A stretch of DNA of 11,807 nt from Asterionellopsis glacialis (Eukaryota > Bacillariophyta > Plagiogrammaphyceae > Rhaphoneidales > Asterionellopsidaceae), in assembly GCA_014885115.2 (NCBI GenBank), contig WKLE02000796.1, forward strand, positions 1 through 11,807, in the 5' to 3' direction. Numbering within the stretch: position 1 is the stretch's first letter; each line of letters begins with the position of its first letter. A program made the translations under genes and the position numbers. Below, piece by piece: positions 1 through 9,548 of the stretch. The notes under the pieces were generated by a model. The model did no database searches, had not been told where the DNA came from, and saw only the letters and a program-made list of their open reading frames with translations.

Positions 1-1009
1 TAAAAACAATTGTAGTAACAATACCTTTACCATTGTCATGGTCACTGTTATCCGATTGGTTTAAATGGTTCCATATTGCTTCACAACTTCCTTGAACAAT
101 AGTTTGTGGAATGACATCTTTTTTGGCTAACAACATTACAGAAATTTGTTTCAACATGAATTGGTCTGTTTCATTTGTAATCTTTTCCAACAATTTGGAT
201 AGACATACACCTACAGCCTTGGTATCACTTGATAATAATGGACGATTATGACTCTCCAAAACTGGTGTTTGTATTGGAAGAGTAGTACGTGTGCTACTGG
301 TCTTGTCGACGTTATTTTGATTTGTGTTGTTGTTCTTCCCAGTATGAGTGTTAGATTTAGTGTTCTTCACTGTCGTTTGATTTGGAATATTTGCCCAAGG
401 ATTACTTGATGATGTAGAAGGAGTACTAGTTGTAGAAGAAGTTGTTGTTGCTGTGGGAGCATTGGCAAAAGGAGCAAAACTACTACTACTACTGCTACTA
501 CCATTTTGAGGACCTGTAACTTGCATTTGTTCCAACATGGGACGTATCATTTGTCCCATGGGTGATGATAAGAATGTTTGTGGTACTTGAAGGATCCAAT
601 CTGGTACACCCTTTGGAAGGTGTAACCCATGTAATGCTGCCTCATGACTAAAATTATTACAATTACGATGTAACAAATCATAGGATGCAGCAGTCCATTC
701 GCCCGATTGCATTTGTAGGGTACACCAACGTTCAAAATCTACTTGTGATACAGATGTTCTTCCTAACGTTTGTTCTTCGATTGGGAAAATTTGCATACTA
801 TTCCGAAATTCAGATGGTACAGTCGATTGGATACCACCACCAAAGAAGTATTCACGACCGTACACAATCAATGCTGTATGCGGTATAATATCAATGGCAT
901 GGGATGGTCCCAAGAATTGTCCAGATAATGTACGTGCCATACCTCTTGATAAATCATAAATAGCAAGACGGACTTCATGCGTTTGTAGAGACGAAGAGGA
1001 CGACGACAT
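1..1009 (-). CDS. DeSI/PPPDE-family isopeptidase, C-terminus cut by window edge
   Basis: The reading frame is open from the ATG at 1009 down to base 1 with no stop (336 codons visible), so the gene continues past the left edge. It begins with a poly-Ser stretch, then a PPPDE/DeSI thiol peptidase domain at about residues 11-160. The proposed catalytic dyad is His44 (IIPHTALIVYGREYFFGG) and Cys117 (YDLLHRNCNNFSHEA). The block PDWILQVPQTFLSSPMGQMIRP matches the end of DeSI-1 domains, whose members remove SUMO or ubiquitin-like modifiers from proteins. Residues about 165-275 are a low-complexity Ser/Thr/Asn linker with an AGT codon run, followed by a helical segment of unknown family (about 280-325). 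DeSI-1 itself ends soon after the catalytic domain, so the long tail is an addition. No intron is seen. The family call is firm; the substrate is not known. The gene is divergent from the acetyltransferase gene. Confidence 0.85.
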   Translation of the reverse strand, partial: MSSSSSSLQTHEVRLAIYDLSRGMARTLSGQFLGPSHAIDIIPHTALIVYGREYFFGGGIQSTVPSEFRNSMQIFPIEEQTLGRTSVSQVDFERWCTLQMQSGEWTAASYDLLHRNCNNFSHEAALHGLHLPKGVPDWILQVPQTFLSSPMGQMIRPMLEQMQVTGPQNGSSSSSSSFAPFANAPTATTTSSTTSTPSTSSSNPWANIPNQTTVKNTKSNTHTGKNNNTNQNNVDKTSSTRTTLPIQTPVLESHNRPLLSSDTKAVGVCLSKLLEKITNETDQFMLKQISVMLLAKKDVIPQTIVQGSCEAIWNHLNQSDNSDHDNGKGIVTTIVF

Positions 1010-1677
1010 GTTTTGTCTTTGCTTTTTTCTGAAAATTATAATCTCGATCTTCGTTCAAGCAAGGCAATCAAGTTAAATAGTAAATGATAGCAAACGTTAA
1101 TGAAAGTCAACTACGAAAGAAGAAAGCCAAAGGATTGTAACGATGCTGATGGAAGCTATCAGAACTTTTTGTGTGTATCGTACTGTATAAGACGAGTACT
1201 CGTAAAAGCTGGAAGAAAAAGTCTTGTCGGTTCTCCTTCATATTTTTACTTGCTTGCGTCTGTGCGTGTATTTTTTCAAAAAAGAGAGATGCAAAACAAT
1301 GTGGGACTTAAAATAAGAATAAACCTTAACGCTAAGTAGCTTTTTTCCATTGCTGACGCTGATGAGTCCGTCTGTCCCTGCATTTGTTCGTTTGTCTGCG
1401 TCAATTTTTGTTGCTGTTCTTTCCCGCCACGCCACGTACTCGTACGTGTCATTCGTTGCTTTCCCACACATACATTATATACACAGTATTATTTGATTGT
1501 TACGGTACGGTACATACTCAGGACCCCCACTACGCCGTTTTTCTCGGTGTCAGTTTTCTCAAGATACTTGTCTATTTTTTGTTTGTCCTTTGTTACCTCT
1601 CTCTCGCTAAAGTTGTGTCATCAAAGAAAGAAACAGCTTGCATATTCTAAAAATAGGAGAAAAAGTTGAAAAAGACA
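1010..1677. promoter_or_regulatory. Divergent intergenic region (DeSI / acetyltransferase)
   Basis: This 668-bp stretch separates the start codons of two divergent genes and should hold both promoters and 5' UTRs. It is rich in T and A runs and contains several GTAC-centred palindromes, for example at 1434-1446 and 1503-1512. Short open frames here lack family similarity and I do not call them genes. No TATA box or RNA gene could be assigned with confidence. Confidence 0.5.
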
Positions 1678-2676
1678 ATGGTTTCCTCCATGCAAGTACT
1701 AGTCTTGTTTACACTTGGTGTATCAACGTGTCATGCTTTCATCGCACCTCGTTCGTCACCCTTATGGATTTCTACTACGCACCGTACAACAACACCCTTG
1801 AACATGTTCTTTGCAGATGAAGTCCAATCGGAAGAAGAAGAAACCTCATCTCCTCCTCCTCCTGTTTCAGCCGCCTCTACAACAACTGCTGCTGCTACTA
1901 CTACTACCATGAGTACATGCTCTGATAGTATTCAAATTCAACCAATTCAAGGTGATGATACATCTATCAATAAGGCAACAAGTTTCATGGTAGATTCCTT
2001 TTGGCTTAATTCACCTCAAGAGCTTATTCAAGATGCCAATGGTGATACATCACAGGTAACGGATGCAGCACGAAATGCACTCTGTACAGCACAAGGACAA
2101 GATTTACTAGATAAATATGGTGAACGTTTAGGTTCACGTCTTATGGATTCATGTCTTTTAACTGCGAGTAGTAGTAGTAGTACTGAGAAGAATGACATTT
2201 TAGGCATGGTGGGGATTGAAGTATGTCTTTTAGATAAGAATACAGAACAAATCATTGCTGCCGACAAGGCTGAATCCATGGTAAAGAATGCAGTGGCTTC
2301 CCTGGGACCCAAACAACGAAGACAATATAAGGATTCACATGTTGAAATTTTAATTACAGAATTATTACCACCACAATACAGTCCAGCATGTGTATTATCC
2401 AATTTGGCCGTGTCTCCCCATGCACGACGACAGGGGATTGCACAAAAACTTTGTGAAGAAGCGGAACGTATTGTACGTAATGTATGGGGATACGATGAGA
2501 TGTACCTCAAGGTGGAAAGTGAAAATACAGCTGCAAGGTATTTATATGAACAAAAGTTGGGATATCAACAAGTATATACCAACAAGGGTGCTGTAGCATT
2601 ACGTGTTGATCCACAAGTTGGCAATTTTGTTGAAATTGTTGCTGATACATTGATTTTATCCAAAAATATTGTGTAA
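1678..2676 (+). CDS. Plastid-targeted GNAT-family N-acetyltransferase
   Basis: The protein has 332 residues from the ATG at 1678; the frame stays open for four codons upstream but only from a TTG, so ATG is preferred. Residues 1-20 form a signal peptide (MVSSMQVLVLFTLGVSTCHA). It is followed by F21-IAPRS, which fits the diatom bipartite plastid signal, where an aromatic residue at +1 is needed for import. A low-complexity Glu/Pro/Ala/Thr linker follows (about 47-80). The GNAT fold lies in the C-terminal half. Motif A is VLSNLAVSPHARRQGIAQKL (239-258), with RRQGIA as the acetyl-CoA pyrophosphate loop. Motif B is YLKVESENTAARYLYEQKLG (276-295). The enzyme would transfer acetyl from acetyl-CoA to an amine or protein N-terminus/lysine in the plastid; the acceptor cannot be told from sequence. 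The gene is single-exon and convergent with the phosphatase gene 129 bp downstream. Confidence 0.85.
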   Translation: MVSSMQVLVLFTLGVSTCHAFIAPRSSPLWISTTHRTTTPLNMFFADEVQSEEEETSSPPPPVSAASTTTAAATTTTMSTCSDSIQIQPIQGDDTSINKATSFMVDSFWLNSPQELIQDANGDTSQVTDAARNALCTAQGQDLLDKYGERLGSRLMDSCLLTASSSSSTEKNDILGMVGIEVCLLDKNTEQIIAADKAESMVKNAVASLGPKQRRQYKDSHVEILITELLPPQYSPACVLSNLAVSPHARRQGIAQKLCEEAERIVRNVWGYDEMYLKVESENTAARYLYEQKLGYQQVYTNKGAVALRVDPQVGNFVEIVADTLILSKNIV

Positions 2677-2805
2677 TGATGATAATATTTAAAAAAAAAT
2701 CACTAGCATATTTTATCATTTACATGTAGCATAGCATAGCCTCTTTCAATGAATCCCACCCGCTGTCCTGTGTAGCTCACTTAGTTCCTTTATACCATGT
2801 ACCTA

Positions 2806-4125
2806 TTAAATACTATCAGATGTACCGTATCCATGATTATTGCCACCGTCATCAGAAGTGTCCTCGTCAATTTCAAACGAACGATGGTCTTGATCACCTG
2901 CATCACTAAAAAATTCTTCATCTTTTAGTTGATACTCATCTTCTAACTTGCCTTCTGTCCTACTAGAAGCTGTATGAAACGAAAGGTTATCATCTTGATC
3001 GTCCTTGTCGTTTTCAACAACCTGTTCTCCGCTGTCCTGTTGTTGCAAATTGAACATTCGACCTTTTGTTGTTCTTTGTTTTTGAAGATAGGAATGAAAA
3101 TCTAATATATTTCGTTGTTTCCATAATGTGGAACGTACATAGCGAAGTTGACAAAGTTCATGGTTCAATTCTTCAAGGTCAATACCCATTGGATCTTTTG
3201 ACAGTAACCATGCAAATACGGCGGCTGCTGATCTACCATGTCCAGCACGACAATGCACATACACACGTTCTCCTTTAGCTTCATATTCTTGAATAAATTC
3301 AACAGCACTCTGAAGACAACAATGTTGGTATAGAATTTTAAAAAGTTTCAATAGAAATGGTTGAGAACAAGTCATGTAAGAATGAAATTAATCACATCCA
3401 TGTATGGCATGCATAAGAGAGGATCTCTTGAAAAAGATTTGTTTGTTTGTGTGTGTGTGTGTGATCAAGTACATGTGGATATACGATACGTTTCTTACCT
3501 TGAGATCTTGTACAGATGGGACAAAGTGATCTGTTGTTGGAAGACGCAATTGTTTAATACCCATTTGATTGTATTTCTTTTCAGGTCCACAAAATTCTTC
3601 ACACATATTAATAACACCTCGGACACCATACTCATTGTACAACCGTTCTGGATAATTCACAAATCCAAATGGTGCACCACCCAACACCACTGTATCATCA
3701 ATGGGTGTTGCCCATTTACCAATTCGTCTTGATACTGTTATTGGTAATGTTGGCCAAAACAAGACTTTACTCACAATGGCGGATATGGGTTTTGGTAAAT
3801 TATGTGTTTGATTCAATACATACAATGTAACAGTTATCCCTAAAATTGTTTTTAAACCAACATTGAAAAAACTTGGTAAAGCTGCAGATGTTGTGGCATT
3901 CCATAAACTTGTCGTATCAGGTGTACCATCATCTTTCTTTTTCTTTTTTTTCGTATTCATTGGAGAAGTAGGTTGTGGCACATTGTCTTGATTGACACTT
4001 CCTGCAGTTCCACCTGTCAAGGACAAGATGAGATCCTCTGATTTCGTTGTGATACGAATAGGTGGACAATCAAGTTGTTGTTGAATAGCACTCCACATGC
4101 TACTACGCTCTGTATTATCAGCCAT
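2806..4125 (-). CDS. PTPMT1-like dual-specificity phosphatase (probable phosphatidylglycerophosphatase)
   Basis: Two exons, 3499-4125 and 2806-3309, are joined in phase 0 to give 376 residues. The 189-nt intron has donor AAG|GTAAGA and acceptor TTCAG|AGT. Residues about 86-104 look like a membrane segment. The phosphatase domain starts at LGGAPFGF (148-155) and continues through YGVRGVINMCEEF (166-178). The candidate general acid is Asp199 (LPTTDHF), and the P-loop is VHCRAGHGRSA with Cys229 and Arg235 (CX5R). The spacing and the 'GVRGVINM.EE' block resemble PTPMT1, which makes phosphatidylglycerol from phosphatidylglycerophosphate for cardiolipin synthesis in mitochondria. PTPMT1 normally ends shortly after the domain; here an acidic tail of about 90 residues (DDQDD, EDTSDD) follows. 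The Lys6 run at 59-64 and the tail are unusual. A general lipid or protein DSP remains possible. Confidence 0.8.
3441..3463. repeat. GT microsatellite inside the phosphatase intron
   Basis: The run starts as GTTTGTTT and becomes a pure (GT)7 at about 3449-3463. On the coding (minus) strand this is a CA run about 35 nt after the 5' splice site. It is a probable length polymorphism and not coding. Confidence 0.85.
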
Positions 4126-4788
4126 GATTGGTTCCTTCTTTGCAATGATCTGATCAAATGCGCCGAAGACAATAACAAAAGAAAGAACACTCTGAACTAC
4201 AGTCGTTCTATGATCTGATGCGATGTGATGGATGTTGGCATGTCATGCAGCATGGGCGTGTTTTATGCACATGGCAAGGGATTGGCATCTCGTTAGTCCT
4301 GTCAGTCTCGGCAGAGTATCGAGCCAATCAAATCTCAACAGGAATCTCCGCTCCCTAAATGCTACCTGGAACAAGTACATGGTACTGACTGCGTACAGAA
4401 AAAGGTACCTGGTACGAGCTCTGTAAAGAGTAGGACCCTCTCTATGTCTAGTCTACCGTATAATGTGACATCTTGGGTCTTGACAGGATCACGCGCGAAT
4501 ACCGTCTTCTACTGCGCATAACTCCCTCCAATGCGTTTCTGGCTAGCAACCAGACTAGACTACCTGTAGACGCATTCTTGGCTCTTCCACGACAGTACGG
4601 TTACTGAAAACAAGAAGAGCTGCGAAAAAAGAGCACTTGAAACGCAGACATTGCAACAACACCTCTGCACAATAAGCTCCAATCCAAGGTTGAAGGTGTC
4701 TGACAATCAAACGCTCATCGACTTAACACAAGAAAGAGAACTTGAACAAGAAACTTGAACAAGAAGTCTGCTATTTATTCATCTAACC
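4126..4788. promoter_or_regulatory. Divergent intergenic region (phosphatase / TXNDC9-like)
   Basis: This 663-bp stretch lies between two divergent start codons and should carry both promoters. GTAC-centred palindromes cluster at 4374-4414, including GGTACC. I see no tRNA, no convincing ORF and no clear TATA box. The last part (about 4600-4788) is A-rich and is probably the 5' UTR of the downstream gene. Confidence 0.5.
4740..4765 (+). repeat. Perfect 13-bp tandem duplication in the 5' leader
   Basis: The unit ACTTGAACAAGAA occurs twice head to tail, at 4740-4752 and 4753-4765, ending 23 bp before the ATG of the TXNDC9-like gene. It looks like a recent slippage duplication in the 5' UTR; no function is evident. 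Confidence 0.8.
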
Positions 4789-5902
4789 ATGGCGTCGCTT
4801 CAAAACCCAAACAGTATCAGCAAGTCTGCCAAGTTCCAAGCAGCAAACCCTCTTGGGCCCATGGCGGATCCATTTGCCGGCTTGGTAAGTTAGTCACAAA
4901 GTGCAATTCTTTGATTGATGTATATGATTCTACGTACACAATCGAACAATACACCCTCACAAACACAACTGCTATATTATTATTTGTTCGCATATTATGT
5001 AGGATCAAGATCAAGAGGAATATCAAAAGGAACTTGCTGATAATGTAAATAAACGTATGGAAAAGGCTGTGGAAGAATTGAAAGAAAAACATGAAAAGGG
5101 AACAAACGAAATTGATGATCCCGATCGTGCTCCATCAGGTGAGCCATACCGTGTCCTTCAACACCAATCGGCAAAGCGCGAACGTCAACGTCTTACAGAA
5201 GAAGCTCAAAGTCGTGCTCAGGAGGCAGAATCATTGGCTCGTGTCAAACGTGAGGTACAACAGCATTTTGAAAAGGCGGAAGATAAAAGTGAGGATGAGA
5301 GTGATAGTGACGATGATTACGATGACCTATTAGAGGAGGATGAAGACCCAGCATTAGAAGCTATCCGACAAAAGCGAATTGCGGAAATGAGACAAGCACA
5401 GCAAAAGCATGCACAAAATCTAGCATTGGGACATGGAGAGTATAGGACGATTCAACAAGATGATTTTTTACCAGAATGTACTGGAGGGTCTGAATGGGTT
5501 GCCATTCATTTCTTTCATAAAGAATTTGAACGGTGTAATATTTTGGACCATCACTTGAGGATAATTGCACCTCAACATATATCTTGCAAGTTTTTACGAA
5601 TTGATGCAGAAAAGGCACCCTTCTTTGTAGGTAAACTTCAAATCAAAACTTTACCGGCTCTTTTAGTCTTTCAAGATGGGAAAGCTATCGATAGATTGAC
5701 AGGGTTTGAGGGATTAGCAAAGGACCCAAATGAACCTGACAAGTGGCATACAGGACGTTTACAAGAATGGTTGGCAAGTACCGGTGCAATTGAGTATGAA
5801 GTCCCTGCAGAAGAAATGAGGGAAGAAATGGAAAGACTTGGATTAACTGCTAAGAAGTCAATGTGGAGCGGAGGCATTAGGAGATATGACGAGGATTTTT
5901 GA
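4789..5902 (+). CDS. TXNDC9/phosducin-like thioredoxin-fold protein
   Basis: Two exons, 4789-4884 and 5003-5902, join in phase 0 to give 331 residues. The 118-nt intron has donor TTG|GTAAGT and acceptor ATGTAG|GAT. The start sits in a good context (AACCATGG). A charged helical N-terminal half includes an acidic run (about 126-148). Then comes the conserved PALEAIRQKRIAEMRQ block and a thioredoxin-like domain (about 175-295). At the place of the usual CXXC motif there is FFHKEFERCN with a single Cys at 210, and the cis-Pro is in KTLPALLVF (Pro250). A lone Cys is typical of TXNDC9/PLP3 proteins, which bind the CCT chaperonin and affect actin and tubulin folding in the cytosol. The tail IRRYDEDF is acidic as in the family. 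The gene lies on the same strand as the next one, but 455 bp apart. Confidence 0.88.
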
Positions 5903-6357
5903 AGCGATTATGTTGAACATGTACACTAGAGAGTACGAGTACACTGCCACTAACCTTTTAAAGTCGTCCGAAAACAATAATTATTCTCTTTCTGAAGTCC
6001 GTAGTAGCTTTTTGTTTTGGTCTAACTTTTTGTCGCGAGGGGGGTTTCTAAGGCTTGTCAAGGATGTCCTCTTGGTTTTGTCTCGCCCTTGGTTTGTTGT
6101 TTGCCGGTACCAGTTGTATTATGATTAGGGTTCTAGTTAGTAAGTGCTGCTTAGGTATCGAGTTCTTTAGTCCTATGTATTATTCTGGAGCTCGTCCTAC
6201 CACGCACGATTAAACAGACTGAAACTTGCTCTCAAGCTAAATTTCTCAACGGAAATACATTCAGAAAACATATGCTGGGTCACGCACATCGGTCACATCA
6301 TCCATCGCCAAAGAAAACTTCCAGAGGGTGAGACACAAAAAAGTGATCAAAGCGACG
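5903..6357. other. Intergenic region between TXNDC9-like and PX-GOLD genes
   Basis: This 455-bp stretch should hold the 3' UTR of the upstream gene and the promoter and 5' UTR of the downstream gene. A short imperfect direct repeat of GGTCAC...CACATC/ACATCATC lies at 6278-6302. No open frame with family similarity and no RNA gene was seen. Confidence 0.5.
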
Positions 6358-8490
6358 ATGACAACGGAGGATGAAGGAGGCAACTCGGATGCCCTCGTGA
6401 AGGACACACCAGGTAAAGATGGTATCACATCAAACGGTGAACAAGATCATAATGAGATGTATAGAATTCGAATAGCAAGAAAGCCAGAATTGGATGCTGT
6501 AGAAAGATCGTTGAGTGATTTTGAAGAATTCCGTCAGAGTTTAGAAAAAGAAATTCTGAAAGATGCGACGGCGTCAGTTCGAGAAGAAGTGGAATTACTG
6601 CTTCCATCGTTGCCAAAAAGAAATGAACGTGAACCTTTAATGTCATTGGCGAGACCATTGCAAGAGTTCCTACGAGCTGTATTTCAAATTCCAAGAGCAG
6701 TTCATTCGGAAGCTTTAGCATCCTTCCTGGCACTTTCAGAAGCGCCCTTGGACATTTCCGATGGAACCCTTCAACATCATATGTATCTCGATTATCTTTT
6801 ACCCTCAGCAACTGATGATGAAAAGCGCATAAAAAAAGACTACCATACGATTCCTCGGGGGAAATTAACACGGTGTGTGGGACCTCTCCTACCAGGATTT
6901 TGGGTCGTGTGGAGATTTTACATTGATTCAGGAAGTAATGTAGTTGAATTTAGTCTTTTTATTGACCAGGTAATTAAAAAAAAAGAATCGGGGTTGATTA
7001 AAGAAGAAGGTAAAGAGGAGGTCAAGGAGGAAGCAAAGCAGGAAGATGATTCTGGCAATAAAGAATTGGGTCAAGGCTCTGCGGAATCGACGAAAGAAGA
7101 ATCTATAGACAACAATAGCATCAGTGGGGATTCATGCACCCGTGAGTTAGTTCATAGAGAGTTATGCTCATCATCTACAGATCCACTATGTGGATCGTAC
7201 CGATTCCCTCCAAATGTCTCAGAGGCGGCACAGGCAGCTTTTGAATTTGCCAACGTTGGAAAGCTATCGCTTCTTCGTGGTTCACGTGTACGCTTAGAAT
7301 GTGCCGCTGTACCCCATGAAGCCTTCCGAGCTGCGTGTGAGGCAGCTCGCGATCAAAATGATGCTGATGCCCGGAGATTACGTTCACCTCTATTGTACGC
7401 TGTTTTAGATTTGCCTCAGGATAAGGAAGAAAAAGATGGAGAAAATTACCTCACAGTAGAACCTCATCCTGAATCTGATTTGATAGGTGTTTTCCTAGAT
7501 GAAGGCGAGGAATCTCCTTCCAAAACCGATGAATCGGAGAAGGGTGTCGATACCAGTTCGGAAGCAATCGAGGATGCTGAGAGCAAAGAAAAAGAGTTGG
7601 TGAAACTTCGAGCTGAAATAACGCAGCTGCATAAAGAAAAAGATTTCATACGTGATGAGCTTACAAGAATAACAAAATTGGCCAATGATGGGAAAAGAAC
7701 GTTGCAGCTGATGGTTTCTGAAAAACGAATTTGGAGCGTTGCTCGTGAGGAGATACAAGGTGAGCTTTCTCGATTATCGAACGACCTTAGCGCAGAACGG
7801 CAAGAGAAAATCGAACTTGCTGGTGAATTTGAAATGGCGAAACAAGAAGTTTCTCGGCTGCGAGCAGAAATCACAATACTAAAGGATCAAATACCATCAG
7901 AAGAAGAAGTTCGTCAACAAAAAGAAATACTAGAAACAACACAGAATGAAGTCTCTGAAATGCAAACCAAAACAACACTACTAGAAGAAGAAGTCAAATT
8001 CTTGAAAACTAAGAATGCTGCTTTGGAAAGTAAGTAAAGTCACATGTGCTGTCAATGTTCCATTTGATTGTTTGTAGCTCATCGTTCGGTGTTATGTTAT
8101 TACTGTATTGCAGAGGAACTCGATGGAAAGAGTATTGCCTTGGATGAACACACAAGTAAATCGAAAGCTGAATTAGATGAAGCAAGAATGTTGCAGCGAA
8201 TACTAGAGGGGAAGGTTCGTCATATGGAACAAGAACTTCGTAGGTTGCGAGTTGCGGGGGAAACTAAAAACGGTAAGCAAATGTCGAAGGCATCTCGACG
8301 GTTCCTAGATCCAAAGGTAGAGTCCTTCAAACACAGAGATGAAAGATTAAATAAACAATTGTGTAGTCTACGGGAGAGACATGCACAACTTGCTATCCTT
8401 CTTGAAAAGAATCCAAATAATCCACAGAATATGGAACTCATTGGGAAGATTGAAAAGGCAATTCATGATATTGTTTCTAGTGGTCTCTAA
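6358..8490 (+). CDS. PX domain - GOLD domain - coiled-coil protein, probable membrane-trafficking adaptor
   Basis: Two exons, 6358-8029 and 8114-8490, join in phase 1 to give 682 residues. The 84-nt intron has donor GAAA|GTAAGT and acceptor ATTGCAG|AG. The first ATG is at 6358; the frame upstream opens only with GTG. Residues about 34-128 read as a PX (phosphoinositide-binding) domain: ERSLSDFEEF (49-58), LLPSLPKRNE (81-90), LARPLQEFLRAVFQIP (97-112), then a FLALSE end. Residues about 160-320 resemble a GOLD domain of the SEC14-like type: DYHTIPRGKL, PGFWVVWRFYID, VVEFSLFID, then YRFPP and FEFANVGKLSLLRGSRVRL. A Lys/Glu-rich insertion (about 206-275) splits the GOLD domain. From about 406 to 640 the protein is a heptad-rich coiled coil; the tail (DPKVESFKHRDERLNKQL) is of unknown family. 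I infer a role on endosomal or autophagic membranes. Domain calls are from motif reading only. Confidence 0.75.
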
Positions 8491-8665
8491 TGATGATGAT
8501 GAGTTATAATTTACTTTTCTTTCTTTCGCGTAAATACGTTTTTTGGAAAAGCAAAATTACAATTATAAAAATTTTCGCAGTACACTACTAGGACCACTTT
8601 CTCTTCATCCTTTTTCTCTCTCTTTTGTTTCTCTCAATCTCTTTATATCTCCTTTTGCAAGCCGT

Positions 8666-9137
8666 TTACATGGGCATAAGAGTGTAAGTTTGAGTTTCAA
8701 CTTCGGAAATGCCATCAATAGCTCTGAGCTTTTCCAAGAACTCTGCTTCAGGTGCAAAGTTGGCTTCAGACCAAGCATCAAATTTTTCGCCGGCAGGTAA
8801 AGAAGTAACGACCTGAGCATCAACAGTACAGCAAAGAGAACGCGTTAAAAGACAATGGTGAGAAGGGCTCTTTCATAAACTAACTGGTAAAATCAGGACA
8901 GAGTCTCGTTTCGTTTTTGTCGCGTGCAAAAGTCTAACATACCTTAAAGTCAAGACATCCACCACAGACTACACGATCAACTTTTTTAAACCCATCAATC
9001 TTCTTGACAGAATCCAAGACAGAGTTCAAAGCCTTTTGAGCTTCAGCAAGAGATGCCTTGTCATTATCAGCAGACCACTTGCAACGCCATTCTCGGGCAA
9101 TGGTATCAAATTCGACTCCGTCTACAATGGTAACCAT
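8666..9137 (-). CDS. Small conserved protein of unknown function, tandem paralogue A
   Basis: Two exons, 8943-9137 and 8666-8812, join in phase 0 after LDFK to give 113 residues. The 130-nt intron has donor AAG|GTATGT and acceptor GCTCAG|GTC. I do not recognise the family. The core is EFDTIAREWRCKWSADNDKA, a long helix, then FKKVDRVVCGGCLDFKVVTS with a CGGC motif (Cys58, Cys61), and a second helix and strand (EFLEKLRAIDG, VETQTYTLMPM). The predicted order beta-alpha-beta-beta-alpha-beta suggests a ferredoxin-like fold. The second half recalls the effector-binding RAM domain of Lrp/AsnC proteins ('G.xD', 'GI..VET'), which is only a hypothesis. The frame stays open upstream to an ATG at 9320, so a longer product is possible (see 9253-9320). 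The gene is convergent with the PX-GOLD gene and 65-75% similar by eye to paralogue B. Confidence 0.8.
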
Positions 9138-9252
9138 AGTTCTAGTTTTTATTCGGACATCATTATTTGAAAGAGGAATAAACAAACACAAGCAATGATG
9201 AGTACAATAAGCCATGCAATCGAACTGTGTCCATTGGAATACACATTCGTAC

Positions 9253-9320
9253 CTTTTACTTTGCACCGTAGATACCTTGGTAAGGATTGATCGAGTAATA
9301 CGTGGACCAACGGAAAACAT
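9253..9320 (-). other. Candidate upstream exon encoding a mitochondrial-type presequence for paralogue A
   Basis: An ATG at 9320 follows an in-frame TAG at 9327-9329 and opens MFSVGPRITRSILTKVSTV..., rich in Arg, Ser and Lys and free of acidic residues, as in mitochondrial presequences. A phase-2 donor (AAAAG|GTACGA) at 9252 and an acceptor (AAACTAG|AACTATG) at 9142 would remove 111 nt and join it in frame 4 nt before the ATG at 9137. The unspliced stretch is also open in frame but reads as Cys/His-rich nonsense-like sequence. Without transcript data this exon could simply be 5' UTR. Confidence 0.4.
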
Positions 9321-9548
9321 CTCTTTCTATGCACTTCGATGGTTTGGGGTTCGCAATCTTGAAACGGCACTGGCGATGATAAATTGACGCAGGCCAATCA
9401 GACGAATCGACAAGAACACGAGAGATGCAACAGCAGAACAGAAGATGCAAGATCTTTACGTATTATGTGCTACATAAAGCTCTCCGTTGGATCTGCGTCT
9501 TGCTCAGTCAGCAAAAAAGATTTGGTTTCTGGTCGAGTCAAATTGAAT

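Noticed and set aside
1359..1380. CTGATGAGTCCGTCTGTCC resembles the hammerhead ribozyme core
   Set aside because: No GGAC partner to close stem II and no GAAA follow, so the catalytic core is incomplete; it is most likely chance.
2028..2510. 160-codon open frame on the minus strand
   Set aside because: It lies wholly inside the acetyltransferase gene on the opposite strand and has no family features, so it is an antisense shadow.
4446..4559. GTCTAGTCT and AGACTAGAC inverted pair, 96 nt apart
   Set aside because: Nine-base arms at this distance are expected by chance in a window of this size, and nothing in between suggests an element.
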